A stretch of 39,020 bases of DNA from Pseudomonadota bacterium (GTDB taxonomy: Bacteria > Pseudomonadota > Alphaproteobacteria > Micropepsales > Micropepsaceae): the NCBI GenBank assembly GCA_018242105.1, contig JAFECP010000017.1:48494-87513 (forward strand), given 5' to 3'. The notes beneath the pieces were generated by a model, which was not told the DNA's origin, searched no databases, and was given only the letters and a program-made list of their open reading frames with translations. Position numbers and translations under genes: made by a program. How positions within the stretch are numbered: the first letter of the stretch is position 1; each line of letters begins with the position of its first letter. This document shows, piece by piece, positions 25,155-32,961 of this stretch.

Positions 25155-25988
25155 ATGAAATCGATCTTTGTCCCGTTGACAGGGATGGAAAGCGACCGTC
25201 CGGCGCTTGAGGCTGCGAAGGCCTTGGCGCTTTCGTTTGGAGCGAAAGTGAGTGGCGTTCATGCCCGTATCGATTCGAACAGCGCATTGGCGTTGGTGGC
25301 GCACGAAACCTCATGGCGCGTCGAGCGTGAGGAAAATGAGTTGTCCGCGAGATCCCGCGCGGAATTCGATCGCATTTTCGGAGCCGGAACATCTTCGTTC
25401 GCAGATGGCCCATCGCAAGTGATGGCCGTCAGCGCTTGTTGGCGGGAAGTGGAGGGCTTCCCCCTTTCCGAATATGCTTTTTATGGCCGCCTGCACGACC
25501 TTATTGTAGTTGCTCGTGATCGGCTTTTGCCTGAACAATGTGCCGAAATCATCATGCAGACGGGAAGACCTGTCATCATTGCGCCTCCGCGATCCACGAA
25601 GACGATCGGAGAGGTCGTTCTGGTTGCGTGGAACAATACGCCAGAGTCTGCAAGAGCACTCACCGCTGCTATGCCGATTTTGGCGAGAGCAAAGAGTGTT
25701 CTGATCGCAGATATTCCCGAAGCTCTCGCAGATGAGCCGGAACGTCGGGGCCCCCTGAAGGAGTTGCGCGAGCTGTTGCGGCTTCACGATGTGAAGGCGG
25801 AAATCTGCCCGATGACTCAAACGCGGGGGAGCGAAGCAGAAATCCTGCGGGAGGTGGCTTATGGCGCAGATTGCGATCTCATCGTCATGGGAGCCTATGG
25901 CCATAGTCGCTTGCGCGAATATGTTTTTGGGGGCGTTACACGTGAAATCCTCAGAGAATGCGCGATCTCAGCCTTCATGTTTCATTAA
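25155..25988 (+). CDS. Universal stress protein, tandem UspA domains (USP 1)
   Basis: This 277-residue protein has two UspA folds (about 1-135 and 145-277). It starts MKSIFVPLTGMESDRPALEAAKALA. The second domain ends with the ATP-binding pattern GAYGHSRLREYVFGGVTREIL (shape G-x2-G-x9-G, then G/T-rich) and a short FH tail. Such tandem USPs in proteobacteria are typically induced by oxygen limitation or respiratory arrest, and help survival by unclear means. ATG 25155 follows GGAG and the FNR-type promoter; the upstream in-frame extension is ignored because the promoter box lies in it. It heads a five-gene plus-strand operon (USP 1, USP 2, MgtC-like, kinase fusion, ADH) with gaps of no more than about 50 bases. 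Confidence 0.92.
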   Translation: MKSIFVPLTGMESDRPALEAAKALALSFGAKVSGVHARIDSNSALALVAHETSWRVEREENELSARSRAEFDRIFGAGTSSFADGPSQVMAVSACWREVEGFPLSEYAFYGRLHDLIVVARDRLLPEQCAEIIMQTGRPVIIAPPRSTKTIGEVVLVAWNNTPESARALTAAMPILARAKSVLIADIPEALADEPERRGPLKELRELLRLHDVKAEICPMTQTRGSEAEILREVAYGADCDLIVMGAYGHSRLREYVFGGVTREILRECAISAFMFH

Positions 25989-26038
25989 AGGGCATCCAAT
26001 AGCGGCCCATGCTTTTCGGGCTCGAAAAGGAAATGGCC

Positions 26039-26899
26039 ATGACCGGCTATAAAGACACTCTTCTGGCCCTTTCAAGTTATCCCGATGTGGCACCAAATTA
26101 TATCATCCATCAGGCGGTGGATATCGCCCACCAGCTTGGAGCCGGCGTGTCGGCACTTGTGCAGGTTTTGGAGCGCAAGAGCATCAGCCGATCTTATTCG
26201 CATAGTGAGTGGCTCGTCGATGTCCCTGGCATGATCGATAATGCACTTCAGACGAGTGCGGACGGCGCCAAGGAACTTCTTGAGCGATTTGAGAGAATTG
26301 CGAAAGCGCGTGGCAATTTCCGGGACACGTTGCTCGAAGGCACTTCGCCATTCCCGTCTGCCGAAAAGATCACGGAGCATGCACGCCAGCGCGATCTCAC
26401 CTTCTTGCCTGTGCCAGAGTTGATCGGTCTGGATGAGCTGTTCCACGAAGCCGTGATTTTCGGATCTGGCCGCCCTGTGATCCTTATACCAGCCGTCGCG
26501 GAAAGGGGCGCTGTATCACATGCCATAGACAGGGTTGTCGTCGCCTGGGATTTTGGCCGGGCGTCGTCACGCGCGCTGGCTGATGCAATGCCAATCCTGA
26601 AAGCGGCCGAAGATGTCCATATCGTGACCTTCTTCGGAGAGAAGAGCATCCCAGGTCACCTTGCGATTGGGGATTTGGACCGGCATTTGAGAACTCACGG
26701 CATTCACGCGACATTCGATACCGTCGATGTTGAAGGACAGCCGATCGGCAAGTCGATTGAGGTATATGTCGCGAAGCACAAAGCCAATCTCCTTGTGATG
26801 GGTGCGTTCGGCCACAGCCGGATGATGGAATTCGTGCTGGGTGGTGCCACCCGCAGTATTCTGACCGCGCCGCCAATTCCCGTTTTTCTGTCGCATTGA
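26039..26899 (+). CDS. Universal stress protein, tandem UspA domains (USP 2)
   Basis: This 286-residue protein begins MTGYKDTLLALSSYPDVAPNYII. It has two UspA folds and ends the second one with the nucleotide-binding pattern GAFGHSRMMEFVLGGATRSIL, then PPIPVFLSH. It is related to but clearly diverged from USP 1, so this is an old duplication. The start is set at 26039 because AGGA at 26028-26031 is seven bases before it; an in-frame ATG two codons upstream (26033) is too close to that site. It follows USP 1 by 50 bases and precedes the MgtC-like gene by 22, in the same operon. Confidence 0.92.
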   Translation: MTGYKDTLLALSSYPDVAPNYIIHQAVDIAHQLGAGVSALVQVLERKSISRSYSHSEWLVDVPGMIDNALQTSADGAKELLERFERIAKARGNFRDTLLEGTSPFPSAEKITEHARQRDLTFLPVPELIGLDELFHEAVIFGSGRPVILIPAVAERGAVSHAIDRVVVAWDFGRASSRALADAMPILKAAEDVHIVTFFGEKSIPGHLAIGDLDRHLRTHGIHATFDTVDVEGQPIGKSIEVYVAKHKANLLVMGAFGHSRMMEFVLGGATRSILTAPPIPVFLSH

Positions 26900-26921
26900 T
26901 GATGGCGCGACGGCAACTGGC

Positions 26922-28181
26922 GTGACCTTCCTTGGAATCCAGACGGCATTCGACGAACCGATCTGGCGGCTCCTGATGGCCCTCGCCATGGGGGCGCTGA
27001 TCGGCATCGAGCGAGAACGCCGCAAGGGCGATGGCGTTATGCGGGCCCCCGCAGGCCTTCGCACCTTTGCGCTCGTGGCGTTGTTGGGTGGGCTTGCTGC
27101 GCAATCGCAACAGAGCCTCCTGGTTTTTCTGGCCGGCGCGTTTGTCGCCGCTGCAGCCTTACTGGGTTACTGGCTGGGCGATCGTCAGGACCCCGGCTTG
27201 ACCACTGAAGTCGCGATGTTCGCGACCTTCCTACTCGGCGTGGAAGCTCAACATGATTCCGGCAGCGCGCTCGCGCTGGCGGTTATTGTCACCGTGCTGC
27301 TCGCATGGCGCGATTCCCTGCATCGCTTCACGCGGGATGTTCTTTCCGGGCAGGAGCTTCGAGACGGCCTGATCTTCGCCATAGCCGCGCTCGTCATTTT
27401 GCCTTTGCTGCCAGATCGGGCGATCGACCCCCTTGGGCTGTTCAACCCGTTTGCGTTGTGGCGCGTCGCAGTGGTCCTGATGGGATTAAATGGGATGGGC
27501 TATGCGGCGGTGCGGTTCATCGGCCCTCGCTATGGCTTGGCGATGGCAGGATTCGCATCGGGTTTCGTTTCCAGCTCGGCAACCATTGCGGCGATGGGTG
27601 GCCGATCACGCGCGACGCGGGACTTCACTGTTGCCGCGACATCGGGCGCGGTCGCGTCGATGCTCGGAAGTCTCGTCTATCTCACCGCGCTGGTGGCGGC
27701 AACCAATGTGAAATTGTTGATGTCGCTTGCCTTGCCGCTGGCAACGGCCGCGGTGGTCACGTTCGTTTATGCTGCGGCACTTTCTTTGCATGTTTCCGCC
27801 AAGCTGGAGCGGCCACTTCTGGCGGGCGAAACCTTCGGTATTCGGATCATTTTTGTATTCGCATTTTTCCTTGGAATTTTTTCGCTGTTCGAAAGTGTAG
27901 CGGTAGCTTGGTTCGGTCCTGCCGGCATTTTTGTGGGAGCTATCATCGGCGGCGCGATTGATGTCCATGCTGCCGCGACGGCCATCGCGACCGTGATCGC
28001 CGAGGGCGGGGCCGGTCTATTGGCCGGACGCATAGCTATCTTGTTGGCGCTTACCGCCAACATGCTGATCAAGATACCACTTGCCTTCGCTGCTGGAACC
28101 AAAGGGTTCGGCACACGCGTTTCCATAGGGCTTCTGGCTATCGTAGGAGGCCTATGGAGCGCTGTTTTCGTGTTCCCGTAG
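26922..28181 (+). CDS. MgtC/SapB-DUF4010 family membrane protein
   Basis: This 419-residue, highly hydrophobic protein has two parts. Residues about 15-145 are MgtC-like (ALAMGALIGIERERRKGD, GLRTFALVALLGGLAA, the conserved hallmark). A C-terminal DUF4010-like bundle of about seven helices follows (ASGFVSSSATIAAMGGRSR, LTANMLIKIPLAFAAGTKGF). MgtC homologues in pathogens inhibit F-ATP synthase and aid Mg-limited survival; the long fused form here is common in environmental bacteria and uncharacterised. The start is GTG 26922, the only one fitting the short gap after USP 2. Its end overlaps or abuts the start of the next gene, in the operon. Confidence 0.85.
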   Translation: MTFLGIQTAFDEPIWRLLMALAMGALIGIERERRKGDGVMRAPAGLRTFALVALLGGLAAQSQQSLLVFLAGAFVAAAALLGYWLGDRQDPGLTTEVAMFATFLLGVEAQHDSGSALALAVIVTVLLAWRDSLHRFTRDVLSGQELRDGLIFAIAALVILPLLPDRAIDPLGLFNPFALWRVAVVLMGLNGMGYAAVRFIGPRYGLAMAGFASGFVSSSATIAAMGGRSRATRDFTVAATSGAVASMLGSLVYLTALVAATNVKLLMSLALPLATAAVVTFVYAAALSLHVSAKLERPLLAGETFGIRIIFVFAFFLGIFSLFESVAVAWFGPAGIFVGAIIGGAIDVHAAATAIATVIAEGGAGLLAGRIAILLALTANMLIKIPLAFAAGTKGFGTRVSIGLLAIVGGLWSAVFVFP

Positions 28182-28192
28182 GCGAGGCAATC

Positions 28193-29776
28193 GTGACGCA
28201 GAGCGCAGTCATAGAATTTCTTTCCGATCCGGCGAGCTACGGCTCCACAGCCGGGACGATAGAATGCCACGAAACGCATGGCGCTATTGTTTTTCTAGCG
28301 GGCGGTTTTGCCTACAAACTTAAGCGCGCCATACGCTTTCCCTATATGGATTACTCCACGCCGCAGCGGCGGCACGCAGCTTGCGAAGCGGAGCTTGCCG
28401 TCAACCGGCGAACAGCGCCCTCGCTGTATCTCGGCGTGCGTGCCATTGTCCGCGGAGCTAATGGCACATTATCCTTTGGGAAGAGCAGCGATCCGCGGGC
28501 GGTGGATTGGGTCGTGATGATGAAACGGTTCCCGCAAGCCGCCTTGCTCGAACATCTGCGCAGACACGGTGAACTTACCGTGACCATCATATACCAGTTG
28601 GCGGAAACGATCGCCACGTTTCATATGAAAGCTGAAGATACGCGAGCGTTCGGCGGCGCTGCTGGCATTTCGGAGGTCGTGGAAGGAAATACCCAGGTGC
28701 TGAAGTCATTCGAGAACGCACCTTTCACTGCAAACCGGATTGCGGATTATGCAGCGGCATCGCAGAAAATGCTGGCGCGAACAGCAGGACGACTGGATGC
28801 CCGGCGGGGCGCTGGATTCGTGCGGCACTGCCACGGCGACCTTCACCTGAATAATATCTGCATGATCGAAGGACAGCCGCTTCTGTTCGATGCTATCGAA
28901 TTTAACGAGGCGTTCTCTCATATCGATGTGTTCTACGATCTTGCGTTCCTGCTGATGGACCTGGAGCATGCTGGCGAACGGCGCTTGGCGAACGCCCTGC
29001 TGAACCGGTATCTGGAGCGCACCGGCGATTTTGGAGGGCTTGCGCCACTCCCACTGTTCCTGTCCTGCCGCGCGGCTGTTCGAGCCCATGTGCGCGCGGC
29101 CCAGGCATCAAAGGGCGAGATGGGAGACAGCGATGTCGATAGCGATGCGCAATCCTATCTGGATGATGCAATCCGCTTCCTTCACCCAACCTCACCTCGG
29201 CTTATCGTGCTGGGCGGGGTGTCTGGCACGGGAAAATCCACGCTGGGCCGTGCTCTGGCGCCCATGATCGGTGTGGCGCCGGGCGCGATCATTCTGCGGA
29301 GCGACGTTTTGAGAAAAACGCTCTGGGGTATTGCCGGGGAGGTAAAGTTGCCGATTGCCGCCTATACGAGTGAGATGACTGCAAAAGTTTACAATGTGCT
29401 GCATTCGCATGCCGGGGATATTCTCGCCGCCGGCAGCAGCGTGATTGTAGATGCCGTCTATGGTACCTCGGAGGAAAGACAGGGGATTGCGGATGTAGCG
29501 CGCGCCGCGGCTGTTCCGTTCTGTCCCATTTGGCTGGATGCGCCGCTGCAGACCCTGGAAAATCGTGTGGCGGCACGCCGCAACGACGCCTCGGACGCGA
29601 CGGTGGAAATACTGCACCAGCAGCGCGCCACCGTTGTTCCGCCAGCAGACTGGGCTGGCGTCGATGCGGGCGGTACGCCCAAAGAAACGTGTCGGAATGC
29701 CTGGGCGGCGGTAAAGCGGAGTCATGCCGCGGTTGGGGAGAATGGGTTCCAAAGTGACAGCCTCGGGAGGGTGTGA
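28193..29776 (+). CDS. Fusion of APH-like kinase and P-loop kinase (bifunctional aminoglycoside phosphotransferase/ATP-binding protein family)
   Basis: In this 527-residue protein an N-terminal APH/choline-kinase-like fold contains the nucleotide-lysine region (FLAGGFAYKLKRAIRFPYMDY) and the catalytic loop HGDLHLNN (H214, D216), followed by FDAIEFNEAFSHIDVFYDLAFLLMDL. The C-terminal domain is a P-loop kinase with Walker A GVSGTGKS (342-349) and DVLRKTLWG. The two-domain family is widespread and often sits beside universal stress genes, but its substrate is unknown; resistance to aminoglycosides is not implied. GTG 28193 is chosen because GAGG lies five bases before it and relatives start at this point; ATG 28154, with AGGAGG just before it, would add 13 residues and overlap the MgtC-like gene by 28 bases. 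Its TGA lies two bases before the ADH start. Confidence 0.85.
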   Translation: MTQSAVIEFLSDPASYGSTAGTIECHETHGAIVFLAGGFAYKLKRAIRFPYMDYSTPQRRHAACEAELAVNRRTAPSLYLGVRAIVRGANGTLSFGKSSDPRAVDWVVMMKRFPQAALLEHLRRHGELTVTIIYQLAETIATFHMKAEDTRAFGGAAGISEVVEGNTQVLKSFENAPFTANRIADYAAASQKMLARTAGRLDARRGAGFVRHCHGDLHLNNICMIEGQPLLFDAIEFNEAFSHIDVFYDLAFLLMDLEHAGERRLANALLNRYLERTGDFGGLAPLPLFLSCRAAVRAHVRAAQASKGEMGDSDVDSDAQSYLDDAIRFLHPTSPRLIVLGGVSGTGKSTLGRALAPMIGVAPGAIILRSDVLRKTLWGIAGEVKLPIAAYTSEMTAKVYNVLHSHAGDILAAGSSVIVDAVYGTSEERQGIADVARAAAVPFCPIWLDAPLQTLENRVAARRNDASDATVEILHQQRATVVPPADWAGVDAGGTPKETCRNAWAAVKRSHAAVGENGFQSDSLGRV

Positions 29777-29778
29777 CC

Positions 29779-30765
29779 ATGCGTGCGATGGTTCTGGGCA
29801 AGGATCGAACAAAGCTTCACCTGGACGCGGCAAAGCCTGTTCGTGACCCGGGACCGCATGAGGTGCTTCTGCGTGTACATGCCTGCGGCGTGTGCCGCAC
29901 CGATCTCCACATCCTCGATGGTGAATTGAGACATCCTAACCTGCCGCTGGTGCCGGGACATGAGATCGTCGCGACTGTCGAGGCTTGCGGCGCGAATGCC
30001 GAGAAATTGAAGCCAGGCATGCGCGTCGGTGTGCCTTGGCTTGGTTGGACGTGCGGTATTTGCGAATATTGCCTCTCGGGCCGGGAAAATTTGTGCGACC
30101 GCGCGAAATTCACCGGTTATCAGATCGACGGCGGCTACGCCGAGTATGCGACCGCCGATGAACGCTATTGTTTTCCGATTCCGGAGCATTTTTCGGATCA
30201 GGAAGCGGCCCCGCTCATGTGCGCGGGCTTGATTGGTTATCGCGCGCTGCGCTTTGCGAGCGACGCCAGACGCCTTGGGCTATATGGATTTGGCGCGGCT
30301 GCGCATATTGCGGCGCAGGTGGCGCTTCATCGCGGGCAAGAGGTTTTTGCCTTCACAAAGCCTGGCGATCTGCGTGGGCAAACATTCGCACGAAGCCTTG
30401 GCGCTGTGTGGGCCGGTGGGTCCGATGTCGCGCCGCCGGAGAAGCTCGATGCTGCCTTGATCTTTGCGCCCGCTGGCTCACTGGTGCCTGCCGCTCTCGC
30501 TGTCACAACTAAGGGCGGAATGGTGGTGTGCGCCGGCATTCATATGAGCGACATACCGGCCTTTCCTTACGCAATCTTATGGGAAGAGCGTGTCATTCGC
30601 TCAGTGGCGAATCTGACGCGCGGGGATGGCGAGGAGTTTCTCGCGGTCGCCGGCAAGGCGAACATTCGGACGACCACCGTTCCCTTCGCGCTCGCGGATG
30701 CCAACATCGCATTGGACAAACTGCGCAGCGGGGATATTGAAGGCGCCGCCGTGCTCGTGCCCTGA
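29779..30765 (+). CDS. Zinc-dependent alcohol dehydrogenase, MDR family
   Basis: This 328-residue medium-chain dehydrogenase shows the catalytic zinc ligands C39 (in HACGVCRTD), H61-E62 (PGHE) and C148 (LMCAG). The structural zinc Cys set is C92, C95, C98 and C106 (TCGICEYCLSGRENLC). The Rossmann segment LGLYGFGAAAHIAAQVA marks the NAD(P)H-binding half. It resembles zinc ADHs that oxidise or reduce primary alcohols and aldehydes. In an oxygen-limited island a fermentative role in NADH disposal is plausible but inferred. GGGAGG at 29765-29770 is eight bases before ATG 29779, so a GTG at 29773 is not used. It is the last gene of the operon, ending in a stem-loop at 30773-30800. Confidence 0.92.
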   Translation: MRAMVLGKDRTKLHLDAAKPVRDPGPHEVLLRVHACGVCRTDLHILDGELRHPNLPLVPGHEIVATVEACGANAEKLKPGMRVGVPWLGWTCGICEYCLSGRENLCDRAKFTGYQIDGGYAEYATADERYCFPIPEHFSDQEAAPLMCAGLIGYRALRFASDARRLGLYGFGAAAHIAAQVALHRGQEVFAFTKPGDLRGQTFARSLGAVWAGGSDVAPPEKLDAALIFAPAGSLVPAALAVTTKGGMVVCAGIHMSDIPAFPYAILWEERVIRSVANLTRGDGEEFLAVAGKANIRTTTVPFALADANIALDKLRSGDIEGAAVLVP

Positions 30766-30772
30766 GCCACGA

Positions 30773-30800
30773 GCCGGCGGCGTGGGATTCCGCCGCCGGC
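30773..30800. terminator. Bidirectional stem-loop between the convergent ADH and Hsp20 genes
   Basis: GCCGGCGGCG (30773-30782) and CGCCGCCGGC (30791-30800) form a perfect 10-base stem with an 8-base loop between two converging genes. There is no T-run on either side, so it could act as a transcription barrier or an mRNA end stabiliser. Confidence 0.5.
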
Positions 30801-30813
30801 CCCGATAGGTCCA

Positions 30814-31341
30814 TCATGCAGCCTTCACCGCGATCTTCTTTTCGGAAGCCTGCATCCCGGCAGACTTCGGAAGCGTGACTGTCAGCACGCCGTTTTTGAA
30901 TGATGCGGCGATCCTGTCGGTGTCGATGCCTTCAGGAATACCGAAATAGCGCTCGAACGTTCCGTATTGGCGCTCAGAGAGGAAATAGTCTTTTTTCCTT
31001 TCCTCCTTCTGTTCTTCCTCGTGCCCGCGGATCACAAGGCCGCCATTGGCGAGCGAGACTTCGATGTCTTTCTCGTCGATGCCGGGCAACTCGGCGGTGA
31101 TTTCATACTCTTTGTCCTTTTCCGCGATATCGACGGCTGGCGCATGCAACGGCGCCATCGTCTGGCCGAACGGCGCGAAATTGAACGCCGACCCAGAAAA
31201 CGGCGACCGCAAGGAAATATTGTCGAAAGTGTCGAATAACCGATCGACTTCATGACGCAGGGATTGTAACGGGCGCCAGCCGCCTTCTGCGGGCGTGCTG
31301 CTCTTATTCTTGATGGGAAGTTTGTGGATCGTATCTGCCAT
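30814..31341 (-). CDS. Hsp20/alpha-crystallin small heat-shock protein
   Basis: This 175-residue protein has a variable N-terminal part (WRPLQSLRHEVDRLFDTFDN). An alpha-crystallin domain follows (about residues 70-165, with VDIAEKDKEYEITAELPGIDEKDIEVSLANGGLVIRG and FKNGVLTVTLPK). The second half of GVLTVTLPK is the family signature; the domain holds unfolding proteins in an ATP-independent way. ATG 31341 (MADTIHKLP) follows GGAG, and the frame upstream is ignored. Two FNR-type boxes lie in the 194-base gap before it (31414-31427 and 31468-31481), the nearer one facing this gene, so oxygen control rather than only heat control is possible. Confidence 0.93.
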   Translation of the reverse strand: MADTIHKLPIKNKSSTPAEGGWRPLQSLRHEVDRLFDTFDNISLRSPFSGSAFNFAPFGQTMAPLHAPAVDIAEKDKEYEITAELPGIDEKDIEVSLANGGLVIRGHEEEQKEERKKDYFLSERQYGTFERYFGIPEGIDTDRIAASFKNGVLTVTLPKSAGMQASEKKIAVKAA

Positions 31342-31413
31342 TGTCGATCTCCACGAGTTGGTTTTTCCGCTCAAGGCGGTCCAACAGGAGAACAAATGGA
31401 GAGGTTGCAAATC

Positions 31414-31427
31414 TTGATGCCGGTCAA
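31414..31427 (-). promoter_or_regulatory. FNR/FixK-type box upstream of Hsp20
   Basis: TTGAT-GCCG-GTCAA (reverse strand TTGAC-CGGC-ATCAA) is one base from the consensus. Its centre is 80 bases from the Hsp20 ATG. A -10 hexamer at the class II distance is poor on this strand, so the downstream promoter is less certain than for the other boxes. Confidence 0.5.
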
Positions 31428-31467
31428 AGACGGCGCAATATCGCGGCGCGCGGCGAAAGCGCTTGCG

Positions 31468-31481
31468 TTGATCTGAATCAG
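31468..31481 (+). promoter_or_regulatory. FNR/FixK-type box and promoter of the SDR gene
   Basis: TTGAT-CTGA-ATCAG matches TTGAT-N4-ATCAA at nine of ten positions. Its centre (31474.5) is exactly 41.5 bases from the predicted start near 31516, and TATGAT at 31504-31509 is the -10. This is the standard class II geometry, with a 20-base leader to ATG 31536. Confidence 0.8.
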
Positions 31482-31535
31482 GTTGCGGAAAGCAGGAACC
31501 GCATATGATATCGAAGATTTATCGGAGGATGTGCC

Positions 31536-32303
31536 ATGAACAGGCTTTCCGGGAAAGTTGCATTGGTAACGGGCGCATCACTCGGACTCGGCCGTGCTAT
31601 TGCGACGCGCATGGCGGAAGAAGGCGCGAAAGTCGCGCTCCTGGATGTTCGAGATGACGATGGGCTGGCGTTCGAAAAGGAACTCGCGCGTTGCGAGCGA
31701 ACTGCCAAATACTGGCGCTGTGACGTCTCCAAGGAGAACGAGGTTCAGGCCGTATTCACTGCCGTCGTGAATCATTTCGGCAAACTTGATGTCGTGGTCA
31801 ATAACGCAGGTGTCTCCGGCGTGAATAAATCGACTCATGAAGTAAGTGAGGCGGAATGGGATTTCGTGCAGAGCATCAATGTGAAGGGTGTCTTCTTCGG
31901 TACCAAACATGCCATTGTGCATCTGCGCAAAGCGGGCGGCGGCAGTATCATCAATCTTTCATCGATCTATGGCCTCGTAGGCGCTCCAGATGTTCCACCT
32001 TATCATGCGTCCAAGGGTGCGGTCCGGCTGATGACAAAGGCCGACGCGATGATCTACGCGCCTGACCGTATCCGTGTTAACTCCATTCATCCGGGTTTTA
32101 TCTGGACGCCGATGGTCGAACATCATCTTGCCGCGATGGGTAATGTCGCGGAAGGCCGAAAGGCGACGGATGCACTGCATCCGCTCGGGCATATAGGCGA
32201 GCCCGACGATATTGCCTGGGGCGCGGTTTACCTCGCCTCCGATGAAGCCAAATTCGTCACAGGCGCGGAACTCGTGATTGATGGTGGTTATACCGCGCGT
32301 TGA
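31536..32303 (+). CDS. Short-chain dehydrogenase/reductase, classical SDR
   Basis: This 255-residue SDR has the cofactor motif TGASLGLG (residues 12-19), NNAG (89-92) and the catalytic set S143, Y156 and K160 (NLSSIYGLVG, PYHASK). VNSIHPGFIWTPM and the C-terminal SDEAKFVTGAELVIDGGYTAR are classical. The N-terminal Asp in LLDVRD favours NAD over NADP. It resembles cyclopentanol or secondary-alcohol dehydrogenases; the substrate is unknown. GGAGG precedes ATG 31536. It is the first gene of a unit with the FNR box above; the next gene begins after about 200 bases. Confidence 0.92.
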   Translation: MNRLSGKVALVTGASLGLGRAIATRMAEEGAKVALLDVRDDDGLAFEKELARCERTAKYWRCDVSKENEVQAVFTAVVNHFGKLDVVVNNAGVSGVNKSTHEVSEAEWDFVQSINVKGVFFGTKHAIVHLRKAGGGSIINLSSIYGLVGAPDVPPYHASKGAVRLMTKADAMIYAPDRIRVNSIHPGFIWTPMVEHHLAAMGNVAEGRKATDALHPLGHIGEPDDIAWGAVYLASDEAKFVTGAELVIDGGYTAR

Positions 32304-32505
32304 CACCATGTGTTTCTTGATCTTCCGCAAGGCTCAATTTGCCGGGCCAGACATGATGCCGGTGCAGTTTGCCGGGGATCGAGATGCCTCTCGGTCGCTT
32401 GCGGGTCGGCATCCTTGAAGCCTGAGAAGGTAACGGTGCTGGCAGCACAGCCTGGAGTCTCTGCAGAAGCAGGTCGGCAGCGTCGAGGAGAAAACGGAAA
32501 TATCC
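32304..32505 (+). other. Intergenic region without a clear gene
   Basis: These 202 bases between the SDR and the host-attachment gene hold no convincing frame. Partial dyads are present, for example GATGCC at 32390-32395 with GGCATC at 32408-32413, and GTGCTG-G-CAGCAC around 32437-32449. Neither has the form of a terminator. A weak FNR-like half-site at 32317-32330 does not reach the threshold used for the other boxes. Confidence 0.4.
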
Positions 32506-32961
32506 ATGTCGAAGATCCATCTCGATCAGAACATCTGGCTTCTGGTGTGTAACGCGAAGAAGGCGCTCCTGCTTCAGAACGCCGGAGACAATGCCTATCC
32601 CAAGCTCGAAACGCGCCACGTCATGGAGCATACTCTGCACCGCTCGCGCGAAGTCGGCTCCGACGCTCCGGGTAGGGTTTTCAGCAGTACAACTAGCCGC
32701 AGGGCCGCGATGGACGAGGGCGATCCGCATCTGGAAGAAGAACGTAGCTTTCTGCGTGGTGTTGCAGATGATCTGAAGCAGCGGATCGAAGATGGGGAGG
32801 TCAAATGTCTCATCGTTGTTGCGCCACCGCGCGCTCTCGGCATCTTGCGTGAGATGGAATGCCGGCAGATCAAGCGCGCAACGATCGCGGAACTGCCTCG
32901 CGATTATGTAATGCTTCCGTTGTATGAGATCGAAGGCCGGCTGAAAGCCGAAAACCGCTAG
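32506..32961 (+). CDS. Host-attachment-family (PF10116-type, baeRF-like) protein
   Basis: This 151-residue protein starts MSKIHLDQNIWLLVCNAKKALLLQNAGD and contains DPHLEEERSFLRGVADDLKQRIEDGEVKCLIVVAPPRALGILREM, the hallmarks of the host-attachment family. The name comes from an Agrobacterium screen, but structural comparison places the family near eRF1-like (baeRF) proteins acting on ribosomes; the true role is unresolved. Members are typically in stress or low-oxygen gene neighbourhoods, as here. The ATG 32506 follows a GAGGAGA-like site. Its stop shares CTAG (32958-32961) with the stop of the convergent PRPP synthetase gene. Confidence 0.85.
   Translation: MSKIHLDQNIWLLVCNAKKALLLQNAGDNAYPKLETRHVMEHTLHRSREVGSDAPGRVFSSTTSRRAAMDEGDPHLEEERSFLRGVADDLKQRIEDGEVKCLIVVAPPRALGILREMECRQIKRATIAELPRDYVMLPLYEIEGRLKAENR

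Noticed and set aside
28193-29776. Kinase fusion as an aminoglycoside resistance gene
   Set aside because: The APH-like fold is shared by many small-molecule kinases, and this two-domain family with a P-loop kinase belongs to stress clusters; nothing shows drug binding.
32317-32330. TTGAT-CTTC-CGCAA as a further FNR box before the host-attachment gene
   Set aside because: The right half matches at only three of five positions and no -10 lies at the class II distance.
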